The position numbers and the translations under genes are program-made. The notes under the pieces are model-generated. The model was given only the letters and a program-made list of their open reading frames with translations. It did not search any database and was not told the origin of the DNA. Source: Saccharofermentans sp. (lineage in GTDB: Bacteria; Bacillota; Clostridia; Saccharofermentanales; Saccharofermentanaceae). From it: a DNA stretch of 32,489 bases. The stretch is taken from contig JAEFBC010000021.1 of the NCBI GenBank assembly GCA_016292155.1, positions 1 to 32,489 of the forward strand, written 5' to 3'. The number at the start of each line of letters is the position of its first letter. Position 1 is the first letter of the stretch. Shown here piece after piece: positions 1 to 7,885 of this stretch.

Positions 1-2
1 CT

Positions 3-386
3 ATTGCATTTGCGATCATTGCAGTGATCCTGATCATGGTCTCCACAGTGTTAATTATGTGCCAGATCCAAAAGGATATTCCCTATAACGGAAGCAACAT
101 AACACTCGACGAGCATGACAACGGGTATTACATTCACTATCACGGTACCGGAGCAATCCTGTATAGTGCCGGAAGCGTAATTGACGGCGAATGGGAAATC
201 TCTTTCTCACAGACGGCTTTTGACAGGATCATCTGGCCCTTATACCGTCACGGAGACTATGAGGTAAGGTTTTGCGAAAAAGGCAAGATTACAAAGCTTA
301 CCACGCCGGATGGAGTTGTGATCTGGGAAGCAAACGAGCAGCAGATGCAGGCCCATGAGGAGTGGCTTAGGTCGCATGAGAATTAA
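3..386 (+). CDS. Hypothetical membrane-anchored protein, 5' end cut by window edge
   Basis: The reading frame is open to the left edge of the window and stops at 384-386, so the true start probably lies outside it; an internal GTG at 24 is possible but no ribosome-binding site can be judged. The first ~18 residues form a hydrophobic stretch rich in I, V and A, best read as a membrane anchor or uncleaved signal. The ~100-residue remainder is polar, with several aromatic and glycine residues (YYIHYHGTG) and no catalytic motif I recognise. An extracytoplasmic small domain is the simplest reading. It converges on the zinc-ribbon gene to its right and shares a bidirectional terminator with it. Function unknown. 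Confidence 0.6.
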   Translation: MAFAIIAVILIMVSTVLIMCQIQKDIPYNGSNITLDEHDNGYYIHYHGTGAILYSAGSVIDGEWEISFSQTAFDRIIWPLYRHGDYEVRFCEKGKITKLTTPDGVVIWEANEQQMQAHEEWLRSHEN

Positions 387-421
387 CGCCAAATAACAAG
401 TGGTTGAAAAGCAACAAAAAA

Positions 422-448
422 GCGGTGTCTCACTTTTGGAGACACCGC
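422..448. terminator. Bidirectional intrinsic terminator
   Basis: A 10-bp perfect stem (422-431 with 439-448) closes a 7-nt loop. On the minus strand it is followed by a run of six U, making it a strong terminator for the zinc-ribbon gene at 466. On the plus strand it is followed by a T-rich stretch and can also end the gene stopping at 386. Confidence 0.9.
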
Positions 449-465
449 CGTTTGTTTGTGTGAAT

Positions 466-879
466 TTAGAAAATGTCCTTCTCGCCAAACAGTTCTTCTT
501 CCGGATTGGCTTGCTCTGTATTCGAAAACGACGGATAGAACGGGACGTTTGTGCCGCAGTACATGCATCTGCCGAGCATCGGGGAGTTGGTTGATTTCTT
601 GACGGGCTTGCCGCATTTCGGGCAGGGCTTGGACTGGGGCTGGGCGGAGATGAGGCCCTTCTTCTCCTGTCTTTCCTTCATGATCTCTTCGATCTTTGCG
701 TCAAAGAGCTTGGGGTCGACGCCCTGTTCAACCATGACTCTGTATATTGCTTCGAGCTTGATCTCCAGGTCGGTGACCTGACAGTTCATATCGCCGATAC
801 GTATATTGGCATCAGCCAGACCTTCGCTCGAACGGTCATTGATAACGGTTACGTTCTCATTAGTGTTGCGGTAATACAT
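466..879 (-). CDS. Small zinc-ribbon protein with coiled-coil-like N-terminus
   Basis: About 137 residues. The start is the ATG at 879 (MYYRNTNE...), because GGAGG lies nine bases before it; a longer frame to 924 has no such site. The N-terminal half contains alternating charged and hydrophobic residues likely to form helices (ITDLEIKLEAIYRVM, then a basic KERQEKK run). A four-cysteine zinc ribbon follows (CPKCG, 15-residue gap, CMYCG), then an acidic tail (PEEELFGEKDIF). Such proteins are usually cytoplasmic with metal-stabilised folds; no catalytic residues are seen. It is transcribed alone, divergently from another zinc-ribbon gene. Function unknown. Confidence 0.75.
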   Translation of the reverse strand: MYYRNTNENVTVINDRSSEGLADANIRIGDMNCQVTDLEIKLEAIYRVMVEQGVDPKLFDAKIEEIMKERQEKKGLISAQPQSKPCPKCGKPVKKSTNSPMLGRCMYCGTNVPFYPSFSNTEQANPEEELFGEKDIF

Positions 880-938
880 ATTGCTGCACCTCCAGCTAAA
901 AAATCCCTTATTCATTTTTGCCAATGGCTTACCATATA

Positions 939-944
939 ATTATA
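939..944 (-). promoter_or_regulatory. Extended -10 promoter for the zinc-ribbon gene
   Basis: On the minus strand TG-T-TATAAT is a perfect extended -10 element, about 60 nt before the ATG at 879. A weak TTGCTG at 960-965 could serve as -35 but the spacer is only 15 bp. Confidence 0.6.
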
Positions 945-1001
945 ACATGCGGCAGGTTACAGCAAGCATGCTTCAATATAATTCTATCGAAAGCCTCATA
1001 A

Positions 1002-1030
1002 TTCACCTGCTAATGCAGCCGTGATATAAT
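1002..1030 (+). promoter_or_regulatory. Promoter for the double zinc-ribbon membrane protein
   Basis: A perfect TATAAT at 1025-1030 is preceded by TTCACC (1002-1007, 4/6 match) at the ideal 17-bp spacing. The expected leader is about 50 nt. Confidence 0.6.
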
Positions 1031-1086
1031 ATTCTTTAAGGGATGGCATTACACATAGATTTTATTCAGCGCGGGCCGCTTTTTCT

Positions 1087-2475
1087 ATGAGCATGAATTA
1101 CGAAGACATCAATATCAACGGTACCAGTTCGGCGAAGTGTCCGAACTGCGGCGCGAGCATATTTTTCAACGAGAAGCTGGGAAAGCTGGTCTGCGCAATG
1201 TGCGGCGGGCTTTTCGATCCTGAGAGCATGAAGTCTGCCGGCAGGATCGAGAACCGTGATACTGATGCTGCAGGCGAGGCAGAAGATAACAAACAGGAAT
1301 TCGTCTGCGATTCCTGCGGTGCTGCCGTGGTCACCGACTACAATACCGCTGCGACATTCTGCGCATTCTGCGGATCGCCCACGCTCATCAACAGGCGCCT
1401 TTCCAAATGCTTCAGGCCGGATAAGCTCATTCCGTTTAAGATAAGCAAGGAAGAAGCCATAGAGAATTACCTTAAGTGGGCCAAGACCCAGAAGAACGTC
1501 CCGAAGAAATTTACATCCAAATCCGTGCTGTCGAAGATCACGGGTTACTATATCCCATTCTGGCTTATCGATGCCGACTGCATATCGGAGGTAAGCGGCA
1601 CCGGACAGAAATACCAGGGAGAGAACATTGAGAATTTCCAGATCGACAGGACGCTCGTATATAACGTAAGGCGCGTGCCTTTTGACGGCTGCAGGAAGAT
1701 CCCCAACACGCTTATGGAGGCTATCGAGCCTTTCGAATATAAAGAGATAAAAGACTATAACGATATGTATCTGCCGGGCTTTTTCGCGCAGCGCTACGAC
1801 CTGTCTGCTCTGGACATGATGGACATCATAAAGATACGTCTGGACAGCTACGCTGAGGGCATCGTAAAGCATTTTTCTGCCAAAGAATACGACAGCTTCA
1901 AGGCGGTCGGCGTCCATGGCTCTTATTCGGATAACTACAAGCAGATCTATGCGCTGATGCCTGTATGGTTCCTAAATATCGAATACGAAGGTTCCACATA
2001 TGGTATCGCAGTTAACGGCCAGACCGGCAAAGCCTCAGGCTCTCTTCCCATCAGCAGGAAGAAGGTTTATTCGCATGCGATAGGTGGATCTGCCCTTGAT
2101 ATCCTGAAATATCTGGGTCTGACACTCCTGATCTCATTCCTTGCAGATGCTGCGGTCATGTTCCTCACAGGAGGAAGTGCATCCGACTGGTTCTATTACG
2201 GAATGCTGGGCGTTCTCTGGCTCGTGCTGAGCCTTACGGGCCTTCTCATAATCGTTCCTATAGTTAAAAAGAAATTCTCGGACAGCCGTTTCTACGGATC
2301 CGTGACCATTGATAAGGCACCGAACATCGAAGAATATATCGATCTGAAGAACCAGTTCAAGATGGAAACAAGGGATACGTTCATCTATATGTCCAGGAAA
2401 ATTGACGACGACAACCTCAAGAAATTTGCAGGCAGCTCCCTGTCGGAAAGGTTCCTGAATAACATTTTCAAGTGA
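1087..2475 (+). CDS. TFIIB-type zinc-ribbon membrane protein
   Basis: 462 residues. Two tandem four-cysteine zinc ribbons open the protein: C18/C21/C36/C39 and C74/C77/C92/C95. A long polar alpha/beta region follows (about 100-330). Two membrane helices lie near 343-362 and 374-393, with KKK after the second. A ~66-residue cytoplasmic tail ends it. The layout fits the widespread Clostridia proteins labelled TFIIB-type zinc-ribbon-containing, whose role is not established; they are not transcription factors in any proven sense. The start is uncertain: neither the ATG at 1087 nor that at 1093 has a convincing Shine-Dalgarno, although the promoter at 1002-1030 fits either. Monocistronic. Confidence 0.75.
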   Translation: MSMNYEDININGTSSAKCPNCGASIFFNEKLGKLVCAMCGGLFDPESMKSAGRIENRDTDAAGEAEDNKQEFVCDSCGAAVVTDYNTAATFCAFCGSPTLINRRLSKCFRPDKLIPFKISKEEAIENYLKWAKTQKNVPKKFTSKSVLSKITGYYIPFWLIDADCISEVSGTGQKYQGENIENFQIDRTLVYNVRRVPFDGCRKIPNTLMEAIEPFEYKEIKDYNDMYLPGFFAQRYDLSALDMMDIIKIRLDSYAEGIVKHFSAKEYDSFKAVGVHGSYSDNYKQIYALMPVWFLNIEYEGSTYGIAVNGQTGKASGSLPISRKKVYSHAIGGSALDILKYLGLTLLISFLADAAVMFLTGGSASDWFYYGMLGVLWLVLSLTGLLIIVPIVKKKFSDSRFYGSVTIDKAPNIEEYIDLKNQFKMETRDTFIYMSRKIDDDNLKKFAGSSLSERFLNNIFK

Positions 2476-2487
2476 TTTAAATTTTTC

Positions 2488-2516
2488 TTGACAGCTCTGG
2501 TTTACAAGAGTAAACT
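2488..2516 (+). promoter_or_regulatory. Consensus promoter overlapped by an operator
   Basis: A perfect -35 TTGACA (2488-2493), a 17-bp spacer and -10 TAAACT (2511-2516) lie ahead of the transglutaminase-like gene. The first operator palindrome (2500-2515) covers the spacer and most of the -10, so a bound protein should block RNA polymerase. Confidence 0.7.
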
Positions 2517-2540
2517 AACATTGGTTTACAACAATAAACC
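2499..2540. promoter_or_regulatory. Tandem palindromic operator, two half-sites of GTTTAC type
   Basis: The first palindrome is GTTTAC-N4-GTAAAC (2500-2515). The second is GGTTTA-N6-TAAACC (2523-2540). Both begin TGGTTTACAA and their centres are 24 bp apart. The pattern resembles cop-box or BlaI/MecI-type sites (TACA..TGTA) but does not match them exactly. No regulator gene lies next to it. Confidence 0.6.
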
Positions 2541-2572
2541 GATGGAGATACTGTATTTGTAAGGGGGAGCTT

Positions 2573-4408
2573 ATGTTAAAGAAAATAATATCGGTCTTAT
2601 TGACCATAACCATAATTTCAGGATTTGTTCTTACCGGCAGAGAAGTTAATGCTGCTGAAGTCGACTACATGAATGTAACTGTCGACCAGATCCTCAAGAT
2701 GAAGGACAAGCCGGACGAACTCGAGGCTGTTCACGGATTTAGCGTCTCATCAGAAAAGAACAGCAAGAAGATCGAAGAAGCGGTCGGGCTTCTTACGCAG
2801 TGCCCGAATATCGAGTCCCTGTACATCTGCGTAAACGGGCTTAAGCTGGATAAGGAATTCTTCAACAATCTCAAGAGTTCAAGATATCTCTACATTAGCC
2901 TGCAGTGGTGTGAAGTCAACCTCGAAGGCATAAAGAATCCGGATATACAGAAGTTTTATCTTACACAGAATAAAGTTGAACATTATGAGGATGTTGTAAA
3001 TCTCGAGAGTCTCGAGACTTTGGTAGTTGAGAGCGTTGAGGGGTTCTGCCAGGCCGACTACAGAAAGCTCGAAAACCTGGAATACCTGGGAATTATAGCA
3101 CAGCGCATTGAAGACTATCAGGAGTTCTTCCAGCATTGCGGAGACCTCGAAGAACTGAGCCTCAAATGCTGCAACATGAGAAACAGCGACATCAGATATC
3201 TGACAGCTTATCTGAAGGGTATCGAGATCCTTGACCTCTATGGCACATATGTTGATGACATCTCATTTCTAAAGGAGCTTCCGTATTTAAGATATATCAA
3301 TCTCCCTTCAGGCGTTGATAATCTGGATGTTCTTTATGAAATAGACGATCTGGAGTGTGTTACTTTCGACTGTTACACAGAACTTTTCGTTGATGAAAAG
3401 CTGATAAAGCATTGGGAAGACAATAATATCAACTACACAAATTTCAAGAAGGACACTCCTGAGAAAGTTAAAAAGATCATGGAGTCTCTGAAGATTCCCG
3501 AGAATGCCACCGATAAGGAAAAGATCGAGAAGGTAACAGAATACGTATTGCTTAACATGAAGTACGGATATAACGACAGTGCTAATTTCAGCGGCACATC
3601 ATTAGATGAGTGCATTGAGTTCAAGAACGGCGTATGCCATGAATATGCAACCATCGAATATACCTTACTGAAGTGTGCCGGAGTTGATGCATATCTGATC
3701 AACGGTTATGCAAGGGATTATTACGGTACTCCTCCGATGGCTCATGCATGGGTCGAGGTCTGTGTTGACGGTGAGTGGTACGGAATCGACCCGACATGGA
3801 TCGACAACGAAGGCCAGAATCCGACCACTGCAAAGTACAAGAAGAATATGTGGACACCGTTCTACATGCAGCCTACAAAGGTTGACGACTGGAACGCATG
3901 GCCCAAGAACGGCGATTTCTCGAAGTGTATGGAAAAATACTTCGCTATGTATCACAGAACCATGAACGATCCTATGGATACGCTTCCTCAGGGCAGGAAA
4001 ACACCTGAACCGGAATACAAGACATATAAGATCACGTTTAAGAACGAAGACGGCTCCGAGCTGCAGACAGGCGATGTCACATTCGGCGAATCACCTTCTT
4101 ATACAGGCAATATGCCGGCTAAGGCTGAAACAGAACTCTACACATATTCTTTCGACGGCTGGACCGATGGAACGAATACTTACAGTGTAAATGATAAGCT
4201 TCCTATCGCATTGGAAAATGCCACATTCACTGCAAAGTACACACAGACCGCAAAGCCCGTTGAAGCACCGGAAATAGCCGAAGAAGCCGAGCCTCAGGAA
4301 AAGAAGATCACTCCAGCGATCTTTGTCTATGCCGGAGTAGTCCTTCTTGCAGGAGCAGGTGCAGTTGCTGTAATCTTAACGGGGAAGAATAAAAAGAAAG
4401 AGAACTAA
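2573..4408 (+). CDS. Secreted LRR-transglutaminase-like surface protein with InlB-type repeat
   Basis: 611 residues. GGGGGA precedes the ATG. A signal peptide with a KK start and hydrophobic core probably ends near residue 27 (VNA-AE). Leucine-rich segments run from about 60 to 290 (LESLYI, LEYLGI, LEELSL, IEILDL). A transglutaminase/protease-like core follows with a complete Cys-His-Asp triad: C355 (GVCHEYA), H391 (AHAWVEV) and D406 (DPTW). Residues about 480-560 match an InlB/Listeria-Bacteroides repeat (ITFKNEDGS...SFDGWTDG...FTAKY). It ends with a membrane helix and KNKKKEN tail, without an LPXTG-like motif, so it is probably membrane-anchored outside the cell. The family includes cysteine proteases as well as cross-linking enzymes, so the reaction is open. 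Expression is probably repressible through the doubled operator. Confidence 0.85.
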   Translation: MLKKIISVLLTITIISGFVLTGREVNAAEVDYMNVTVDQILKMKDKPDELEAVHGFSVSSEKNSKKIEEAVGLLTQCPNIESLYICVNGLKLDKEFFNNLKSSRYLYISLQWCEVNLEGIKNPDIQKFYLTQNKVEHYEDVVNLESLETLVVESVEGFCQADYRKLENLEYLGIIAQRIEDYQEFFQHCGDLEELSLKCCNMRNSDIRYLTAYLKGIEILDLYGTYVDDISFLKELPYLRYINLPSGVDNLDVLYEIDDLECVTFDCYTELFVDEKLIKHWEDNNINYTNFKKDTPEKVKKIMESLKIPENATDKEKIEKVTEYVLLNMKYGYNDSANFSGTSLDECIEFKNGVCHEYATIEYTLLKCAGVDAYLINGYARDYYGTPPMAHAWVEVCVDGEWYGIDPTWIDNEGQNPTTAKYKKNMWTPFYMQPTKVDDWNAWPKNGDFSKCMEKYFAMYHRTMNDPMDTLPQGRKTPEPEYKTYKITFKNEDGSELQTGDVTFGESPSYTGNMPAKAETELYTYSFDGWTDGTNTYSVNDKLPIALENATFTAKYTQTAKPVEAPEIAEEAEPQEKKITPAIFVYAGVVLLAGAGAVAVILTGKNKKKEN

Positions 4409-4418
4409 GCAGCTGTCT

Positions 4419-5120
4419 ATGATCCTCATCTTCGATTATTTTGAGACGCTCCTTAACAGCAGGAGCATCGATTTTAACCGCGGTCTTAAAGTGTTCTGGG
4501 AAGATTACTATCAGGATAAATGCACCTTTGAAGACATAAAGGAATACGGTGAGGAATTGTTCCGCGTGCTTCTCGAAAAGCACAAGGAAGGCGAAGAATA
4601 CCCGTTTGTAAAAGAAGAACTGCCGCTCTTTGCGGAAAAGTACGGCGGCAGCAAGCTGGATATGAGCGTTGCCGAAGAAGCGGATTTCCTGATGCGCTGC
4701 AACGACTTTGAAGTCGACCCTGCAATGAGCCGTTTCCTTGATGCATGCAGCGGAAGGAACATTCCCATGTATGTCTTATCAAACAGCGGTTTCAGGGGCG
4801 GAGCGCTGATGGAGGTACTTATGAGATTTGGCATTGGAAAGCATTTTAAAAAGCTCTGGTCCAGTGCTGATTTTGGAAGGATAAAGCCCTGCAGGGAGTT
4901 TTTCGAGCTCGCTATAAAAACAGCACTTGAAGAGAATCCTTCAGAATCACGCGGGAACATTATCTTTATCGGCGATATGTATGATTCAGACGTAATTGGC
5001 GCGCACAATGCCGGGATAAAGGCGGCGTGGCTCAATAAAAATGGCGGAAGCGATACAGAGAGACTTGCGGCATTTAACCTCACGTCAGCAGAACAGTTAT
5101 TCAATATTCTGGAAGACTGA
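4419..5120 (+). CDS. HAD-superfamily hydrolase with altered motif I
   Basis: 233 residues, starting 10 nt after the surface-protein stop, so probably co-transcribed; the Shine-Dalgarno is weak. HAD motifs appear in order: motif I with nucleophile D6 (FDYFETL), motif II S121/N122 (LSNSG), motif III K156 (IKPCREFF) and motif IV GDMYDSD (D186, D191). A helical cap lies between motifs I and II (about 15-100). Most HAD phosphatases have DxDxT in motif I; here the second Asp position is Phe, as in haloacid-dehalogenase-like members where it is Tyr. The acid/base residue of a typical phosphatase is therefore absent. Phosphatase, dehalogenase-like or non-standard activity cannot be decided. It is a cytoplasmic protein. 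Confidence 0.8.
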   Translation: MILIFDYFETLLNSRSIDFNRGLKVFWEDYYQDKCTFEDIKEYGEELFRVLLEKHKEGEEYPFVKEELPLFAEKYGGSKLDMSVAEEADFLMRCNDFEVDPAMSRFLDACSGRNIPMYVLSNSGFRGGALMEVLMRFGIGKHFKKLWSSADFGRIKPCREFFELAIKTALEENPSESRGNIIFIGDMYDSDVIGAHNAGIKAAWLNKNGGSDTERLAAFNLTSAEQLFNILED

Positions 5121-5163
5121 GCGCAGAATCTGCCTAAGGGACAAGTATTGAACAGTGAAAGAC

Positions 5164-5200
5164 AAACCTGTTTGAGATAAGCCTCGGACAGGTTTTTCTT
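5164..5200 (+). terminator. Intrinsic terminator after HAD gene
   Basis: AAACCTGT (5164-5171) pairs with ACAGGTTT (5188-5195), with a possible inner GAG/CTC stem, and a T-rich run follows. Confidence 0.8.
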
Positions 5201-5214
5201 TTGTGCGGACGTGG

Positions 5215-5220
5215 TACAAT
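5215..5220 (+). promoter_or_regulatory. Extended -10 promoter for MATE gene
   Basis: TGG-TACAAT lies just downstream of the HAD terminator. The leader to the ATG at 5236 would be only about 10 nt, so either the transcript has a very short leader or another promoter is used. Confidence 0.45.
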
Positions 5221-5235
5221 CTTCCAAGTGATAAT

Positions 5236-6597
5236 ATGAGTAAATACGCTTCGCGCTATGAGATGATGACAAAACAGCCTGTACCGAGCCTTATCATTAA
5301 GCTCGGTGTTCCGACCATGATCAGTATGTTCGTTACGACGATCTACAACATGGCGGATTCTTATTTTGTCGGTCAGATAAATACTTCCGCAAGCGGCGCC
5401 ACAGGCGTCGTTATGGGTCTTATGGCCATCCTTCAGGCAGTCGGCTTCATGTTCGGACACGGAAGCGGAAGCATCATCAGCAGGAAGCTCGGACAGAAAG
5501 ATATTGAGAGCGCGCGCAGGTTTTCAGCGACAGGCTTTTATTCTGCGGTTTTTATGGGCTTTTTCTTCCTGATTTTCGGCAGCTTATTCCTCACGCCGTT
5601 AATGAAACTTCTGGGCAGCACGCCGACGATCCTGCCTTATGCGAAAACATACGCTATCTGCATCCTCTGCGCTGCTCCCGCACTTGTATCGAGCTGCGTA
5701 ATGAACAATATCCTAAGATACGAAGGCCGCGCTTTCTTTGCCATGATCGGCCTTACTTCGGGCGGTCTGCTTAACATCTTCCTCGATGCGCTTTTCATGC
5801 AGAAGCTGGGCATGGGTATTTTTGGCGCAGGCCTTGCGACTGCGATCTCGCAGTACGTCTCATGGATCCTGCTCCTTACGATGTTCCTTCTGAAAAAGAC
5901 CCAGACGTCACTTGCTTTCAAGTACGTCAAGTTCAACGTATCAACTCTCGGAGACATAATAACCACGGGCCTTCCAAGCCTTGCCCGCCAGGGACTTGCA
6001 AGCATCTCCACGATGCTCCTTAATAACGCAGCAGGCGTGTACGGCGATGCCGCTATCGCTGCAATGAGCATAGCAAACAGGGTCACGATGTTTATCTTCA
6101 GCGCAGTACTCGGTATAGGCCAGGGCTTTCAGCCTATTGCGGGATTCAACTTCGGCGCGAAGAAATATTCCCGCGTCCGTCAGGGCTTCTTCTTTACGCT
6201 GTTATTCGGAACGCTTCTCCTTGCCACCGCATCTTTATCAGTGCTTTACAATGCCGGCGAATGCATAAGGATCTTCAGAGACGATCCGGAAGTAATCGCC
6301 ATCGGCATCCCGGCTCTGCAGGCGCAGTGCATAGCGCTTCTTTTCGTGCCCTTCCAGGTATGCAACAACATGATGTTCCAGAGCATCGGCTACAAGTTCA
6401 ACGCGACGTTCCTGTCGTCCCTGCGCAACGGCCTGTATTTTATTCCGGTCATCCTTTTGTTCAGCTATGCCTGGGGCCTTACCGGAATCCAGCTCTCGCA
6501 GGCCGTAGCAGATGTCATGACGAGCCTTACATGCATACCTTTTACAGTTGCATTCTTTACCAAGCTGCCGAAGGAGGAACCTGAGGATGGACTTTAA
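5236..6597 (+). CDS. MATE family multidrug/metabolite exporter
   Basis: About 453 residues with twelve predicted membrane helices, the size and layout of MATE (NorM/DinF/MepA-like) cation-coupled exporters. Recognisable family stretches are MISMFVTTIYNMADSYFVG near the N-terminus, PIAGFNFGAKKY in the second half and GIGQGFQP before it, which are typical of MepA-like Firmicutes members. The start ATG at 5236 (MSKYASRYEMM) is chosen over a GTG at 5203 because the latter lies in the terminator/promoter region; AAGTGAT upstream is a weak Shine-Dalgarno. The 3' end overlaps the DUF896 gene by 11 bp, implying translational coupling. The substrate cannot be read from sequence. Confidence 0.9.
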   Translation: MSKYASRYEMMTKQPVPSLIIKLGVPTMISMFVTTIYNMADSYFVGQINTSASGATGVVMGLMAILQAVGFMFGHGSGSIISRKLGQKDIESARRFSATGFYSAVFMGFFFLIFGSLFLTPLMKLLGSTPTILPYAKTYAICILCAAPALVSSCVMNNILRYEGRAFFAMIGLTSGGLLNIFLDALFMQKLGMGIFGAGLATAISQYVSWILLLTMFLLKKTQTSLAFKYVKFNVSTLGDIITTGLPSLARQGLASISTMLLNNAAGVYGDAAIAAMSIANRVTMFIFSAVLGIGQGFQPIAGFNFGAKKYSRVRQGFFFTLLFGTLLLATASLSVLYNAGECIRIFRDDPEVIAIGIPALQAQCIALLFVPFQVCNNMMFQSIGYKFNATFLSSLRNGLYFIPVILLFSYAWGLTGIQLSQAVADVMTSLTCIPFTVAFFTKLPKEEPEDGL

Positions 6598-6796
6598 CCA
6601 ACTGATCAAGCGCATTAATGAATTAAGCAGAAAATCCAAGACTGAAGGCCTTACGCCGGTTGAGAAAGAGGAGCAGACAAAGCTTAGAAATGAATACCGT
6701 GCACTGGTCATAGGAAACCTGTCTTCACAGCTGGAAGGCTTGAAAATAAAGCATCCTGACGGTTCCATTACTGATGTGAAAAAACAACAAGGTTGA
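6587..6796 (+). CDS. DUF896 (YnzC-like) small protein
   Basis: 69 residues, starting at ATG 6587 inside the end of the MATE gene, with AGGAGG nine bases upstream; an in-frame upstream ATG at 6548 lies within MATE and lacks a site. The sequence fits DUF896/YnzC: a helical hairpin with INELSRKSKTEGLTPVEKEEQ and the LRNEYRALV segment, then a short tail. B. subtilis YnzC is a small two-helix protein in an SOS-linked operon; its function is unknown. Here it is coupled to an exporter rather than to SOS genes. No LexA-like box was noticed. Confidence 0.85.
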   Translation: MDFNQLIKRINELSRKSKTEGLTPVEKEEQTKLRNEYRALVIGNLSSQLEGLKIKHPDGSITDVKKQQG

Positions 6797-6842
6797 CACT
6801 TTTATCCCTTTAAAATGCCGCATTTAGATTTTTCATGCTTGT

Positions 6843-6848
6843 TATAAT
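6843..6848 (+). promoter_or_regulatory. Extended -10 promoter for lipoprotein gene
   Basis: TG-T-TATAAT (TATAAT at 6843-6848), 38 nt before the ATG at 6887. A TTGACA at 6793-6798 overlaps the DUF896 stop codon but is too far upstream to pair with it. Confidence 0.6.
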
Positions 6849-6886
6849 ACCCCCATTATCTTTAGGAAAGATGGTGGATAAAAGGT

Positions 6887-7843
6887 ATGAAAAAATTAAC
6901 TATGATTACTACGACAGCATTGTGTATGGCAATGCTTACGGCCTGCAGTACTTCTAATGGGACTGTAACTTCTTCTGAGGTGCCGTCGTCTTCTGAGACT
7001 ACTACAGAAGCGGTAGCTCCCGATGAGAATAAGATGGTTTCTCCTTCTGAAGGACAACCGGAATTTAACACTCAGGATTATGAGGCGCAGTTAGATCTCA
7101 TTGCATCTAATTACGATTCATTGGATGAGAAATATCCTTATAACGAGGAAGAACACCCCGTGTATTTTGCGGTAATGGATTTTAATCACAACGGCAGACT
7201 GGAATTCATTATCACAAGCGCCCAGGGTTCCGGATTATTTTCCTATACACAGTTCTATGAAGTATCTGAGGACCGTTCCAAGCTGGTAAAGGTGGAGAAC
7301 GCTGCTTTCTCGAGCGAGATGCAGGATGCTACGAGCGACTTTACTCTTAATGCTACAAATACCGCTCATTCCGCGGTGTACGACTGCTACAAGAAAGATG
7401 GAGAGTATTTCTATATGCTCCAGGATTTCACCCCGTCAGGATGGCAGGAAATGAGTCTGTGGTTCTCATCTTATTGCTTCAGAGACAAGATCAAATGCGA
7501 TACGATCGGAGGCAGCAGCGTCTTAGCCGAAACGGGCTCAAAGGAGGTTAAAGTATGGCTGAAGGATTCAGCTGACAAGCTTTTTACAGACGGTGAGCAG
7601 TACGAGAAGGCATTGAATGCATACTGGGAAGGATACGAGAAACAGAAGAACTGCGAAGTAAGGTGGGTACCTTTTGGTGAGAAGTCACTCTTTGCAGATG
7701 GACTCAAGGAATCGCTCAAAGGATTTGATCCCAATTCTGATAAGCAGTCCGAATTGTATCTTGATTACAAAGCATTCTATGAAAAATACTACGAAAAGGA
7801 CTATGTATTCGTAATTCAGGATAAACAGGAAGTTTACGGCTAA
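6887..7843 (+). CDS. Surface lipoprotein of unknown function
   Basis: 318 residues. A type II signal peptide ends in the lipobox LTAC, with C20 as the lipidated residue. A Ser/Thr/Glu-rich linker (about 21-60) spaces the protein from the membrane. The folded part contains DFNHNGRLEF near residue 100, which resembles a calcium-binding DxNxDG loop of EF-hand/dockerin or FG-GAP type, and is rich in aromatic residues. A GGTGG precedes the start. No enzyme motif was recognised. It may be transcribed with the following LRR-like gene, 42 nt downstream. Confidence 0.8.
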   Translation: MKKLTMITTTALCMAMLTACSTSNGTVTSSEVPSSSETTTEAVAPDENKMVSPSEGQPEFNTQDYEAQLDLIASNYDSLDEKYPYNEEEHPVYFAVMDFNHNGRLEFIITSAQGSGLFSYTQFYEVSEDRSKLVKVENAAFSSEMQDATSDFTLNATNTAHSAVYDCYKKDGEYFYMLQDFTPSGWQEMSLWFSSYCFRDKIKCDTIGGSSVLAETGSKEVKVWLKDSADKLFTDGEQYEKALNAYWEGYEKQKNCEVRWVPFGEKSLFADGLKESLKGFDPNSDKQSELYLDYKAFYEKYYEKDYVFVIQDKQEVYG

Positions 7844-7885
7844 TGTTAAAATAAGCGAAAGCCAATGTTTTGAAGGAGCCCGAAG

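Noticed and set aside
1066-1917. 283-residue minus-strand ORF opposite the zinc-ribbon membrane protein
   Set aside because: It is a shadow of the plus-strand gene, which has eight ordered zinc-binding cysteines; no ribosome site or motif supports the antisense frame.
4511-5272. 253-residue minus-strand ORF opposite the HAD gene
   Set aside because: The Ser/Leu-rich composition is typical of antisense translation, and it crosses a terminator.
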